From positions 35,622 to 99,621 of the forward strand of contig NZ_FMVS01000017.1 of the NCBI RefSeq assembly GCF_900102515.1: a stretch of DNA of 64,000 nt, written 5' to 3'. The notes beneath the pieces are model-generated. The model saw only the letters and a program-made list of their open reading frames with translations, had not been told where the DNA came from and ran no database searches. Below are positions 44,477 to 53,679 of the stretch, piece after piece. Position 1 is the first letter of the stretch; each line of letters opens with the position of its first letter. The DNA comes from Butyrivibrio sp. INlla14 (GTDB lineage: Bacteria; Bacillota; Clostridia; Lachnospirales; Lachnospiraceae). Position numbers and translations under genes: made by a program.

Positions 44477-44818
44477 ATGGGAAAATTTAGTACAAATGTT
44501 TGTCATTGTGAAGAGAAAAATAAATATACGAGAGTAAAGCTGATGTGTCAGAATGCAAGAAATGAGCTATATTCAGCAAAGACATATAGCGGTATGCTTG
44601 AGAGCAGATATGGATATATTTTAGATAATTGTGCACAAACTTTTGACATGGCGGAAGCTCCAGACCTTTATGCGGCTATGTTACAACTAAATGATAAGGG
44701 AGAAGAAGAACTGGATGGTGCAATTGACAGACTTGATAATGTTATATCATCTTTGAAAAGTGATATAGACGAATTAGATGAAGCAGATAAAAAGTATCAT
44801 GAAAAACAAAGTAAATAA
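44477..44818 (+). CDS. Lap2-like small helical partner, cassette 1
   Basis: A 113-residue helical protein; ATG 44477 has GGGGAAGG upstream and is preferred to an upstream in-frame ATG that overlaps the previous gene. It shares with the cassette 2 homologue the segments CAQTFDMAEAPDLYAAM / CAATFDIAEALDLLTVM and ...KYHEKQ / ...RYHDQQ. The charged helical C-terminus (LKSDIDELDEADKKYHEK) suggests a coiled coil. Position between a Lap1-like gene and the LXG-like gene matches Lap2-type partners. Confidence 0.65.
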   Translation: MGKFSTNVCHCEEKNKYTRVKLMCQNARNELYSAKTYSGMLESRYGYILDNCAQTFDMAEAPDLYAAMLQLNDKGEEELDGAIDRLDNVISSLKSDIDELDEADKKYHEKQSK

Positions 44819-44855
44819 TTCAATTGCATAAAATGCTATATATGGGAGAAAACAA

Positions 44856-47807
44856 ATGTCATTGGTTATTAGTAACGAACTTAGTAATCTCATTGCTCTG
44901 TTGGAGGAGAATGAAGTATTAAAAAAAGATGTGGATGGTTATAAAACTGAAATTGTAGAGATTAAGAACAGCCTTGTAAAGTTTTCTGGAAGAACAGCGA
45001 ATAAATACAGAGAAAACTGCAAAAACTTTACTACAGGGGATACAGGTAAAATACCGCTCTTCTTAGACAAGATTGAATCATATAATACCATTATGGAAGA
45101 ATTGGCTAATGGTACATCCAAACTTATAGATAGATGTCATTATTTTGGACAGACATTGTCGGATGATTCTCATAAGACAGACTATTCAGAAGGGCTGGAA
45201 ACCGGGCATCACGTTTTATATGATGACTGCGTTGATGCTATAAAAACAGCCTGTGATAAATGTGTGGAGTATGATGCAGATGAACTGGAACATGTGAAAA
45301 AGGCAGCTTCATATCTTTCTGGCGAGACATTTCCTGATGGCTATACCAACCCTATCGAGGGAATAGAAATAACAATGAGCCAGTATATAGCAGAGCAGGA
45401 TAAAATCGAAAATTTTAGATTTTCTTTTAATGCTTATGCACTTTATAGTAATGCTCTTAGTACTTATGTAAAGGGCCAGTTTGACAAGATAACAGATTCT
45501 GAATATCAGAAGACACCTAAGCCAAGTGGAATAGGAGACACTGATTCTATAAAAGAAGAACTTATGAACAACTATGAAGATGTTAAGCTATATAGTGCCT
45601 ATTTGACTGGTGAAGAAGGGTTGGCAAAGTTACAGGAAGACTGTGATAATTATGATTCATTGAGTGGCGAAGAAAAAAAGAAGGCAGAAAAAGCTTTTGC
45701 TTTGATGTTTGGATGCTGTTCTGAGCGAACAGAAGGTGAATTTGATCAGGAAAAAGCTCAATTCTATCTTGATGGTATGGGTATTGTTTTAGCGTGGACA
45801 TTACCTAATGAAGTAGAAAAAACTCTTCATGCTGACACGAATAAAGTTGATGCTTTACTAGGTAATATACCAGAAGAAAACGAGCAAGCCAGATCAATGC
45901 TAACAGAGTTTGGCAATAAAACATGGGATTTAAAGGACAATGGAACTGTGTCTGGTGTAACTGTGTCATTTGATAAAGCGGGGATTAATATTGATGTAGA
46001 GGTTACTGGCAAATTTTTGGGGGTTGACACCACCCAAAAGAATTACGATTTATTTTATACGAGTCAGGAAAGATCTCTTGATTATATTGATTATATGCAA
46101 AGTAATAATCCGAATTATGCAGAGCATCTAATGAATGATCTTGGATTTACTAAGGAACAGCTTGCAGAAGTTCTTACAATGGCTGAGAATCATTATGACA
46201 TGGAGCAACTTGATAATCTTGTCAATGCCAACGATGATTATTCCAATGTATTTACTACAGATGCTTCTAAGCTAAGTAATAATGGTGGTGGATTTGCTTT
46301 AGCGGTATTCTCAAACCAGCTTTTGGCAGATAATGATGGTACTCCAGCAAACGAAGAAGAATTTATAAAGTTTTCTAATGCAATTTTGAATGCATCATAT
46401 GACTCATATGGAATGGCTAGTACCGAAGAGTTGTTAAATAAGATATCTGTTGGTGCAGGACTGTATAATGATGCTATGATAGCAGCCTATATTACTGATA
46501 GTGGTAATCCGAAAGTAGAATCAAATCTAAAAATGTCAAACGGACTATATGCGTATTGGGCGTATTTAGGAGCAAAATATGAAGGAGATATATCCGATGC
46601 GCTTTGTATTTATAGCAGTAATGATAGCAATATTTCATTATCAATAAATCCATACGCTGATTTTTATGATGAAAATACGGGTGAGTTTAGATTTCAGATA
46701 TTGGGTGAAATTGTAGGAGAACATTTAAGTAGTGATTGTGAGCATCAGACATTTAGTTGGGGAGCTGTGAACAATTCGTTAAATTATGCTGTTGTCGGAA
46801 ACTTCTTAGGTGATGAGGCTCAAGAAAAAGCAGTGGAAAATTATAGGGCAAACCTAATAAGAAGCGTAAAAGAGGCGGAGCGTGATCTTGCTATAAATGG
46901 CGCTATTGATCTTATTTCAGTCTTCTGTCCTGATGCGGGAGATGCGCTTACTCTAGCTAAGGATGCTTCGGAGTCGGAGATTTGGAAGTCAATAAAAGAT
47001 GGAAAGGGTCTTAGTCTAGATGCTCTTGAGAAGATAATAGATGACCCATTTGTATTAGCTGAGCTAGAAGCAAATGGATGCGATGAGGATACATTAAGCA
47101 GGCTTATGAGTCAGGGCAAGGTTGTGCTTAGTTTGGGATCTGTTGTTGGGGACTATGTAACTGGCGTTGAATCTTTGCATAAAGAGCTGAGCGATGATGT
47201 AAAGGATGCAAATACATTTTTATCCATGGATATTTTATATTCGTACAATAACGGAACTGGTGATGTGAAATTATGCGATCCTAATGCAATAGACGTTATG
47301 AATGCATGGAATGAACAAGGGTGCATGTATATTGTAGAGGATGAGGATACCTATAATGAATACTGTAACAATGTGTTTGTAGAAGATTCAAATCATGAAA
47401 AGTTAACAAATGAAGCTGTAGCCCAAGTTGCCTTAATGTATGGAATAGAAATCAAAGATGAAATTCCGGAAAAATGGGATGACTATGCCTATAATCAGGC
47501 GATGAAGTCTATAACTAAAGAAACGGGGTATACTGAGGAACAGATTGTTTCTGCTTATAAAGTGATTCTAGATGGAGGTTCAACAGATAATACTATTCCT
47601 AAAGATTATGATCCTGAATTAAAGGAACCATATACAAACATAAGAACTATTCCTGTAGATTTATATACAGCATGCGTTAATTCGGTAAATAATTTAGCGA
47701 TGGAAGACTCTAGCTGCGATGAAACTTTTACCAAGCAGATAAAGGACAAGCTAGAAGAGGAAAAAGCGAACGATAACATAACAGAAGATGAAGAACAGGA
47801 GGGATAA
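44856..47807 (+). CDS. LXG-like type VII secretion substrate, cassette 1
   Basis: A 983-residue protein without signal peptide. The N-terminal about 200 residues are helical with LVKFSGRTANKYRE near residue 40, a turn like that of LXG domains; the homologue has LTMFQGTTAETFRA. A mid region shares with the homologue YYTSQERS-type and AENxYDMxxLxxLVNAxD motifs. A hydrophobic, Gly/Ala-rich stretch lies near 690-720 (GAIDLISVFCPDAGDALTLA). The C-terminus has no recognised toxin motif. It is probably exported with the two small partners. Because most of its length is conserved in the second copy, it may be a structural or adhesive element rather than a polymorphic toxin. Confidence 0.7.
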   Translation: MSLVISNELSNLIALLEENEVLKKDVDGYKTEIVEIKNSLVKFSGRTANKYRENCKNFTTGDTGKIPLFLDKIESYNTIMEELANGTSKLIDRCHYFGQTLSDDSHKTDYSEGLETGHHVLYDDCVDAIKTACDKCVEYDADELEHVKKAASYLSGETFPDGYTNPIEGIEITMSQYIAEQDKIENFRFSFNAYALYSNALSTYVKGQFDKITDSEYQKTPKPSGIGDTDSIKEELMNNYEDVKLYSAYLTGEEGLAKLQEDCDNYDSLSGEEKKKAEKAFALMFGCCSERTEGEFDQEKAQFYLDGMGIVLAWTLPNEVEKTLHADTNKVDALLGNIPEENEQARSMLTEFGNKTWDLKDNGTVSGVTVSFDKAGINIDVEVTGKFLGVDTTQKNYDLFYTSQERSLDYIDYMQSNNPNYAEHLMNDLGFTKEQLAEVLTMAENHYDMEQLDNLVNANDDYSNVFTTDASKLSNNGGGFALAVFSNQLLADNDGTPANEEEFIKFSNAILNASYDSYGMASTEELLNKISVGAGLYNDAMIAAYITDSGNPKVESNLKMSNGLYAYWAYLGAKYEGDISDALCIYSSNDSNISLSINPYADFYDENTGEFRFQILGEIVGEHLSSDCEHQTFSWGAVNNSLNYAVVGNFLGDEAQEKAVENYRANLIRSVKEAERDLAINGAIDLISVFCPDAGDALTLAKDASESEIWKSIKDGKGLSLDALEKIIDDPFVLAELEANGCDEDTLSRLMSQGKVVLSLGSVVGDYVTGVESLHKELSDDVKDANTFLSMDILYSYNNGTGDVKLCDPNAIDVMNAWNEQGCMYIVEDEDTYNEYCNNVFVEDSNHEKLTNEAVAQVALMYGIEIKDEIPEKWDDYAYNQAMKSITKETGYTEEQIVSAYKVILDGGSTDNTIPKDYDPELKEPYTNIRTIPVDLYTACVNSVNNLAMEDSSCDETFTKQIKDKLEEEKANDNITEDEEQEG

Positions 47808-47813
47808 TAGCTT

Positions 47814-48791
47814 ATGAAAAAAATATATATTCTACCCTTAGTAATACTTCTGCTTTTTATAGGACTGTTCGGTATATCAAGATATTTATTTTATAGTAAT
47901 ACCATATTAAGAGTAGGTGATTATGATTATTGCTTTATGCGGTCGTCTATAGAACAAAATCATAAAATGAAAAACTCGATATACATAGCTGGATATCATG
48001 GTACCGATAAAAACATAAAGTTACCGTCTAGGTTTTTATTTTGGAAAGTAAAAGGAATTAGTAATTTTGCTTTTAGGTACAATGAAGATATAGAAAGCGT
48101 TGAGCTTTCAGATAATATTGTGTATGTATATCAAAGTGCGTTTGAAGGTTGTATACATCTAAGCAGAGTTAAGATGAATGAAGGGGTAAAAGGAATAGAC
48201 TTAAGAGCATTTGCAGGATGTAAATCACTTATCGAAATCAATTTGCCTGATTCACTTGAAGTAATTGGAGCAATGGCTTTTAGTAGGTGTATTTCATTGG
48301 AAAAAATATATCTACCTGATAATCTTGATTTGTTATCCGATAATGTCTTTTCAGGATGTGAGAAACTATCTACTGTAACAGGTGGAAACGGCCTTGTGGA
48401 AATCGGCACAGAAGTGTTTAACAATACTAGTTGGCTAAATAATTATGAGGGAGATTTTGTCCAGCTTAACAACATTTTGATTAGCTATAAAGGCAATGAT
48501 AAAAAGGTTACTATTCCGGATAATATTGTATATGTTAACACAGATGCTTTTTTTAATTCTGCAGTTGATGAAATATATATGCCTAATAGCACATCATTCT
48601 ATGGTTTGCAGTTTTCAAATGACTTTATAGAATCTCATGGAAAGGTAAAAATGTATTTTGACAATCCGGAGGTTTTTGAGAAGATAAGTAACCAAAAAGC
48701 AGCAGAAAATTTGATTTTTGTTGCTCCTGCAGACAGTATTGTTATTAAATACGCCAAGGAGAACGGAATAGAATATATTATAAAGGAATGA
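47814..48791 (+). CDS. Membrane-anchored BspA-type leucine-rich-repeat protein, cassette 1
   Basis: A 325-residue protein with an N-terminal membrane helix (about 4-26, uncleaved anchor likely) and then a domain of BspA-like LRR_5 repeats, for example AFEGCIHLSRVKMNEGVKGI, CKSLIEINLPDSLEVIGAMAF and CISLEKIYLPDNL. The repeats should lie outside the membrane. It begins 6 bases after the LXG-like gene with AGGAGGG upstream. In known LXG clusters this slot holds the immunity gene, so a surface receptor or immunity role is possible. A homologue ends cassette 2. Confidence 0.8.
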   Translation: MKKIYILPLVILLLFIGLFGISRYLFYSNTILRVGDYDYCFMRSSIEQNHKMKNSIYIAGYHGTDKNIKLPSRFLFWKVKGISNFAFRYNEDIESVELSDNIVYVYQSAFEGCIHLSRVKMNEGVKGIDLRAFAGCKSLIEINLPDSLEVIGAMAFSRCISLEKIYLPDNLDLLSDNVFSGCEKLSTVTGGNGLVEIGTEVFNNTSWLNNYEGDFVQLNNILISYKGNDKKVTIPDNIVYVNTDAFFNSAVDEIYMPNSTSFYGLQFSNDFIESHGKVKMYFDNPEVFEKISNQKAAENLIFVAPADSIVIKYAKENGIEYIIKE

Positions 48792-48848
48792 CTTTTCCAG
48801 ATAGCAATTTTATAGTTGCTGTTTTATGAAAGTGGAGGATTTTGAACT

Positions 48849-49220
48849 ATGTCAATAACTATCGATGATCCATATGGGTTTATTAGTGGAACTCCAGGAT
48901 CGAAAATTACTATTAAAGAAGAAGAGGCATATAAATCAACACAGGATATGCAAGCTGTTGCTGTTGATCAGGTGACTGACTGCAAAAATATAGATACAGT
49001 TAACAAAGCGATTCTTCCATGTTGGGGAGGGCCTTCAGCAGAGAAATGGTATGGTGCTGCTCAAACTCTATATGATTATGTGAAGACATGTGGAAATAAG
49101 CTAGGAACAACAGGGATAGAGTTAATTAAAATAAACGGAACCTTTAACGAAACAGATTCTGCTGCGGCGGATAGGGCAGGCAGTATGGTAACTAGTGAAG
49201 GTGGAAACGGAGAGGGATAA
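48849..49220 (+). CDS. Lap1-like small helical partner, cassette 2
   Basis: A 123-residue homologue of the first gene of cassette 1. The turn region is GGPSAEKWYGAA, and the C-terminus has FNETDSAAADRAGSM, which includes an FxxxD motif like that of Lap1 partners of LXG effectors. GTGGAGG lies upstream. Same place and order as in cassette 1. Confidence 0.7.
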   Translation: MSITIDDPYGFISGTPGSKITIKEEEAYKSTQDMQAVAVDQVTDCKNIDTVNKAILPCWGGPSAEKWYGAAQTLYDYVKTCGNKLGTTGIELIKINGTFNETDSAAADRAGSMVTSEGGNGEG

Positions 49221-49224
49221 ATAT

Positions 49225-49584
49225 ATGGCGTGTCAATGTGGGCTAATTACAAGATATGAAAGCGTAAAACAAGCATACAAGGATTCAAAGACTCAATTAC
49301 GTTATGCGCAGATACATGCTGAAACATTAGATAGGAAGTATACAACTATTTTAGAAGATTGTGCTGCGACATTTGATATTGCAGAAGCGCTTGATTTGTT
49401 AACGGTTATGCCTGATCTTAATACAGAAGGCAAGGAGTTAATAGAAAATGCGATGACTCTTTTGGATGAAAAGATATCTGACATTGATGTTAAGTTATGG
49501 GAGCTTCGCGATGAAGACACAAGATACCATGATCAGCAAAAAGCAGAAGAATCAATAACATATCTTCAGACAGGAGGCCATTGA
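49225..49584 (+). CDS. Lap2-like small helical partner, cassette 2
   Basis: A 119-residue homologue of the second gene of cassette 1; ATG 49225, behind GGAGAGGGA, is preferred to an in-frame ATG that overlaps the previous gene. Shared segments include YESVKQAYKDSKTQLRYAQ (compare YTRVKLMCQNARNELYSAK) and CAATFDIAEALDLL. Ends 4 bases before the LXG-like gene. Confidence 0.65.
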   Translation: MACQCGLITRYESVKQAYKDSKTQLRYAQIHAETLDRKYTTILEDCAATFDIAEALDLLTVMPDLNTEGKELIENAMTLLDEKISDIDVKLWELRDEDTRYHDQQKAEESITYLQTGGH

Positions 49585-49588
49585 ATAT

Positions 49589-52378
49589 ATGTCACTTATT
49601 ATAAGTAATAAACTTGAGCATATTATAGATGCTATTGATGAAAATGCCATTCTAAAAGAAAATTTTGCGGATTATAGAGAACGCTTAAAGACTGCAAAAG
49701 ATAATCTAACTATGTTTCAAGGTACAACAGCTGAAACATTCAGAGCGCGTTACAATGAATTCATGGATACTGATGCAGGTGTTTTTCCTAGCATGGAAAA
49801 ACAGTTGGAAAAATATAATGAGCATATGGAAGTAATACGTGATTGCACCTCTCAGTTGATTGATCGATGCAATCATTTTGCAGATACCTTGACAGTTGGT
49901 GGGTACACTGCCGCATATTCTGAAGGAAAAGAAGAAGGATCCCATGTATTCTTTGATGATCTACTTCTTACTATAAAAGCCGCTTGCAATTCTTGCATTA
50001 CCGTTGATGAAGATGAATTGACGAGTGTAAAAAAAGCAGTATCTATCCTTGAAGATGATGCAGATGTAAAGGAATTATGTCCTAGTCCAATATCAGGATT
50101 GACGGATTCCATGACAACCTGTATTGAAAAACAGGATTCTATCGCTAATTTTAGGGATTCTCTGGATAAATACGGCTCAATTAGTTGTGAATTGGAAGAA
50201 TATGCTGAAACAAATTTTAATGATATCATTGATACTACAGTCAGTACAAAATATCCATATCCTGAAGGCGTCGCAGATAGCGAGACAATTCGCCAAAAAC
50301 TAAAGAATAATTATGATGCTGCTACCATTTATATTTTGGATGATAATGGCAAGCAAAACCTTCAAAATGCAATGGATAATTGGGATAACTTGTCTGATGA
50401 AGACAAGAAAATCGTTATAGCTGTTTATGACATATCTGCAGATTATGTAACAGAATCTTATGATGAGGGAAAAGCTGAGCCATATATTTCAGCAATGGAA
50501 ACAATAACCGCAAGCTTTATAGTGTTTAACACATGTAAAGATTCAAGTGGAAACATTTATTATTCCATGGATTTCAATAAGGATAGGATGAATGAATTTT
50601 ACAATAATCTTGATCCCAAGAGTGAGGCAAGCAGCATACTTGTTGAGTTAAGCAATAGTGATTATATCCCAGATGGAAAAATGTATTCTGAGCCAGCAGC
50701 AAGAACTTTATGCGATATTTCATTTGATAAAGCAGGAATTCGTTTTACTATTCACAACTATAATAGTGATGCTGTTGTCGGCGATGATGTGATTGGTGAT
50801 GGCGAAACATTTGATGCTATTTACTACACATCACAGGAGAGATCGACAGGCTATATAAATCTTATGATGGATCAGGATTCTTCATATGCTGATCACTTGA
50901 GAAATGATTTGGGATATGATGTTGATTCATTGGCAACATTATTGACATCAGCTGAAAATACTTACGATATGGCAGTTTTGGAATCTTTGGTTAATGCCGA
51001 TGATGGATATAATGGAGTCTTTGACACAGATCCTAGTAAGTTGACAGAACAGTGCGCGACAGTATTAGCAACTTATTCATATGGACTCTTGGATAGTGGA
51101 AAAACTGGAGAGTTTTCAACTTTTGTTAATGAAGTTCTCAATACTGAAGGTACAGATGAACATGGTAAGTATATTAAGGGGTATGCTGATAAACTTGCTG
51201 AAGGCTATGGCGTATTGCAACAGACATTTGCAAGTAATGCCTATGAGCAGATAGTTGCAAGTGGTGGTATTTACGACAAAAATATGGAATCATCTCTTAC
51301 CAGTGTTAGTAATGTAATGAATTTCTGGGGAGGAATTTCACACGCGTGTGCTGAATATGATGAAGGTGGATGGTTCCATTCTAATTCCTTCAAGGATTCT
51401 ACTGCTTTAAAAATATTAGATGCAGATTATAGCAAGTTATTAGAAGGAAATGGAATGGATTTCAAAGTTGAAGTCTTTTCGGATAAGGTGGATGGCAAGA
51501 GTGTATTTGCAAGTAATACGCAATATCATGCATCTATAAATAACGACGATGGACTTGTTATGGAGACGGATGAATTAGAATTCTATAAAAAGAGTGTAAA
51601 TGCCGCCAATAAGGTTGCTTATGATACAGTTGCATCTGTGGTTGGAAAGTTTTGCCCAGTAGCAGGAACAGTAATGAAAGGCGTTGGTGATGTGTATAAT
51701 AGCGCTTCGGTTTGGACTTGGACATCGGACGGAGCAAAAGAAGGAAATACTTTGCTAAAGACGTATGCCGGCGTAGATAATAAAATGTTTTCAAATTCTG
51801 TGACCACTGTTGGAGATATTATGGGAGGCATAGGTAAACTTCAATCAATAAGTAATGACTTACAGAAGTTTTCAGATAGAATAGGTGATTATCAAAATGT
51901 AGATCTTTACTGCTCTTATAATGAAGGTACAGATTCTGTTTCTATTTGTGATTACGCAAAAATATATACTATGTATCAGTGGAATCAAGAAGGATTAGAG
52001 GCGATAGTTGGGCAAGATGATAGCCAGATGATAAGAGATGAGTTGTTTGATTCAAACAATAGTAATCTGGTTAGCGAGGAAACATATACGGAGATAATGC
52101 AATATGTAGACCCATCATATGAGAACTCCAATCAGTCAGCATTCCTTACTACTAATTATAATTATTATACTCAAGAGCAAGTATCTGACGCTATGAATGT
52201 CATAATAAATGGCTCGAATGGTATTGCGGATAATGCATCTTATAAGAGTATAAATGATATTCCGTTGGATCTGATGAATGCTTGTGTATTAGAGCTTAAT
52301 GAGGAAGTTTATAAACAGGATCCTGTCGATGATCAGTTTGGAGCGGCCGCATCGGCGAATAGAAAAGCTGGAGAGTAA
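49589..52378 (+). CDS. LXG-like type VII secretion substrate, cassette 2
   Basis: A 929-residue homologue of the cassette 1 protein. Shared features run along the whole length: MSLIISNKLEHII at the N-terminus, FQGTTAETFRARYNEF, SQLIDRCNHFADTL, YYTSQERSTGYI, SAENTYDMAVLESLVNADD, and near the end NDIPLDLMNACV (compare RTIPVDLYTACV). The C-terminal 150 residues diverge but still align in places. No known catalytic motif was found. CAGGAGG precedes the ATG. Confidence 0.7.
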   Translation: MSLIISNKLEHIIDAIDENAILKENFADYRERLKTAKDNLTMFQGTTAETFRARYNEFMDTDAGVFPSMEKQLEKYNEHMEVIRDCTSQLIDRCNHFADTLTVGGYTAAYSEGKEEGSHVFFDDLLLTIKAACNSCITVDEDELTSVKKAVSILEDDADVKELCPSPISGLTDSMTTCIEKQDSIANFRDSLDKYGSISCELEEYAETNFNDIIDTTVSTKYPYPEGVADSETIRQKLKNNYDAATIYILDDNGKQNLQNAMDNWDNLSDEDKKIVIAVYDISADYVTESYDEGKAEPYISAMETITASFIVFNTCKDSSGNIYYSMDFNKDRMNEFYNNLDPKSEASSILVELSNSDYIPDGKMYSEPAARTLCDISFDKAGIRFTIHNYNSDAVVGDDVIGDGETFDAIYYTSQERSTGYINLMMDQDSSYADHLRNDLGYDVDSLATLLTSAENTYDMAVLESLVNADDGYNGVFDTDPSKLTEQCATVLATYSYGLLDSGKTGEFSTFVNEVLNTEGTDEHGKYIKGYADKLAEGYGVLQQTFASNAYEQIVASGGIYDKNMESSLTSVSNVMNFWGGISHACAEYDEGGWFHSNSFKDSTALKILDADYSKLLEGNGMDFKVEVFSDKVDGKSVFASNTQYHASINNDDGLVMETDELEFYKKSVNAANKVAYDTVASVVGKFCPVAGTVMKGVGDVYNSASVWTWTSDGAKEGNTLLKTYAGVDNKMFSNSVTTVGDIMGGIGKLQSISNDLQKFSDRIGDYQNVDLYCSYNEGTDSVSICDYAKIYTMYQWNQEGLEAIVGQDDSQMIRDELFDSNNSNLVSEETYTEIMQYVDPSYENSNQSAFLTTNYNYYTQEQVSDAMNVIINGSNGIADNASYKSINDIPLDLMNACVLELNEEVYKQDPVDDQFGAAASANRKAGE

Positions 52379-52422
52379 TGAGGTACTCGAGAGAATGCCA
52401 TCTTTTATGTTCCTTTTAATTT

Positions 52423-52452
52423 ACACAGTGATGTATAAATACATCGCTGTGT
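52423..52452. promoter_or_regulatory. Hairpin before the second LRR gene
   Basis: ACACAGTGATGT (52423-52434) pairs with ACATCGCTGTGT (52441-52452), with one G-T pair. It separates the LXG-like gene from the LRR gene; no T run follows. Confidence 0.6.
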
Positions 52453-52501
52453 GAACTTTGTATATACGTATATTATTAAAAAATATGATAGAGGCCTTTA
52501 T

Positions 52502-53476
52502 ATGGAACGATTTAAGAAAACTGCTAAACGAATACTTTTTGCCATTATTATTGTTGCTGTCATATATTTAGGTTTCTTTTGGTACGTGGTTGAAACCATG
52601 AGAGCTAATGGGAATACCATCGAAATAGGAGATTATAAGGTTATGGCCTTTAATTTCGATGAAGGCACAATTGTAAGGTATATGGGGAACAAGAATGACG
52701 TTAAAATCCCTCGCAGGATACTATGGTGGAAGATAACTAAGATACATGACAGAACATTCGAAGGTAATGATGAAATAGAAACGCTCTATGTTCCAAATAC
52801 TGTGACAGAAGTAGGTATGGAGGCTTTTTATAAATGCAGTTCACTAAAAGAGGTGTATTTTGAAGATGGCGGTAAAGCTACTGAGATAGGTACAAGAGCT
52901 TTTATGAATTGCGAGAAGCTTGAAGATGTCCATCTTCCAGAAGGACTCGTAGAGATTGGTGGAGCATCCTTTGCTGATTGCATGTCGTTATATGATATAA
53001 CAATACCGTCCACTGTAGAGCGAATTGAAGGAAGTGCTTTTTATCAGTGTCATAATCTGGGAGAAGTTCAGATTAATGGTGAGTCATCAGTTAAATATGT
53101 AGAAAGTGATGCATTTGAACAAACCAAATGGCTTCGTAAATGCGGAGATTACGCTATGGTAGGCAGAGTTTTATATGCCTATAATGGCACTGACGATCCT
53201 GTGAATATTCCAGAAGGGACTGTTGGTGGAAATACGGAGTCTATCGGTGCTAAAGTGATAGTATATCCAGCAAGCTATCAGTTTTCTGAGCTTGAATTGA
53301 GTCATGTTGAGAACTATATTACCTTAATGTTTATGGATGAAGGCCAGCATTATTTTGATAATGTTAAAGAGAAAAGGTATGGCTATGGAAAGATTACGGT
53401 TATGGCTACACCTAATAGCACAGTCTGGAATGATGCATCAGCACTTGGGATAAATGTGGTAGAGAAAACAGAGTAG
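52502..53476 (+). CDS. Membrane-anchored BspA-type leucine-rich-repeat protein, cassette 2
   Basis: A 324-residue homologue of the cassette 1 LRR protein. ATG 52502 is chosen because it gives the same length and places the membrane helix (ILFAIIIVAVIYLGFFWYV) at about 11-30; an upstream GTG at 52451 overlaps a hairpin. LRR_5 repeats follow, such as AFYKCSSLKEVYFEDGGKA, AFMNCEKLEDVHLPEGLVEI and SFADCMSLYDITIPSTVERI. The region just after the helix (GNTIEIGDYKVMAF) matches NTILRVGDYDYCFM of copy 1. Confidence 0.8.
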   Translation: MERFKKTAKRILFAIIIVAVIYLGFFWYVVETMRANGNTIEIGDYKVMAFNFDEGTIVRYMGNKNDVKIPRRILWWKITKIHDRTFEGNDEIETLYVPNTVTEVGMEAFYKCSSLKEVYFEDGGKATEIGTRAFMNCEKLEDVHLPEGLVEIGGASFADCMSLYDITIPSTVERIEGSAFYQCHNLGEVQINGESSVKYVESDAFEQTKWLRKCGDYAMVGRVLYAYNGTDDPVNIPEGTVGGNTESIGAKVIVYPASYQFSELELSHVENYITLMFMDEGQHYFDNVKEKRYGYGKITVMATPNSTVWNDASALGINVVEKTE

Positions 53477-53604
53477 AAAAATGGCAATGCCATTTAGCTA
53501 AGCATTTTACAAAAGCAGCACTCCTTATTCAATATGGGTGGACAAGAACATTACGATTGATATTGTCAATCGACAGCACTACTAGAAAAATGGATGAACC
53601 AAGT

Positions 53605-53651
53605 AAGAGCTTCCTTCTGTTGATATTTGCAGAGCAGAAGCAAGCTCTTTT
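53605..53651 (+). terminator. Rho-independent terminator, repeated at the window end
   Basis: AAGAGCTTCCTTCTG pairs with CAGAAGCAAGCTCTT (one mismatch), followed by Ts. A second copy at 63795-63841 is fused to TIR sequence. A short ATG frame crossing it (53590-53670) is not considered a gene. Confidence 0.75.
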
Positions 53652-53679
53652 CAAGAAGACAACAATATAAGGGGAACCA

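Noticed and set aside
44856..52378. A known toxin domain at the C-termini of the two LXG-like proteins
   Set aside because: I looked for nuclease, ADP-ribosyltransferase, NADase, lipase and deaminase motifs and found none; both C-termini still resemble each other.
53590..53670. A 26-codon leader peptide before the TIR-only gene
   Set aside because: It has no ribosome site and is formed by the terminator hairpin, whose second copy explains the sequence better.
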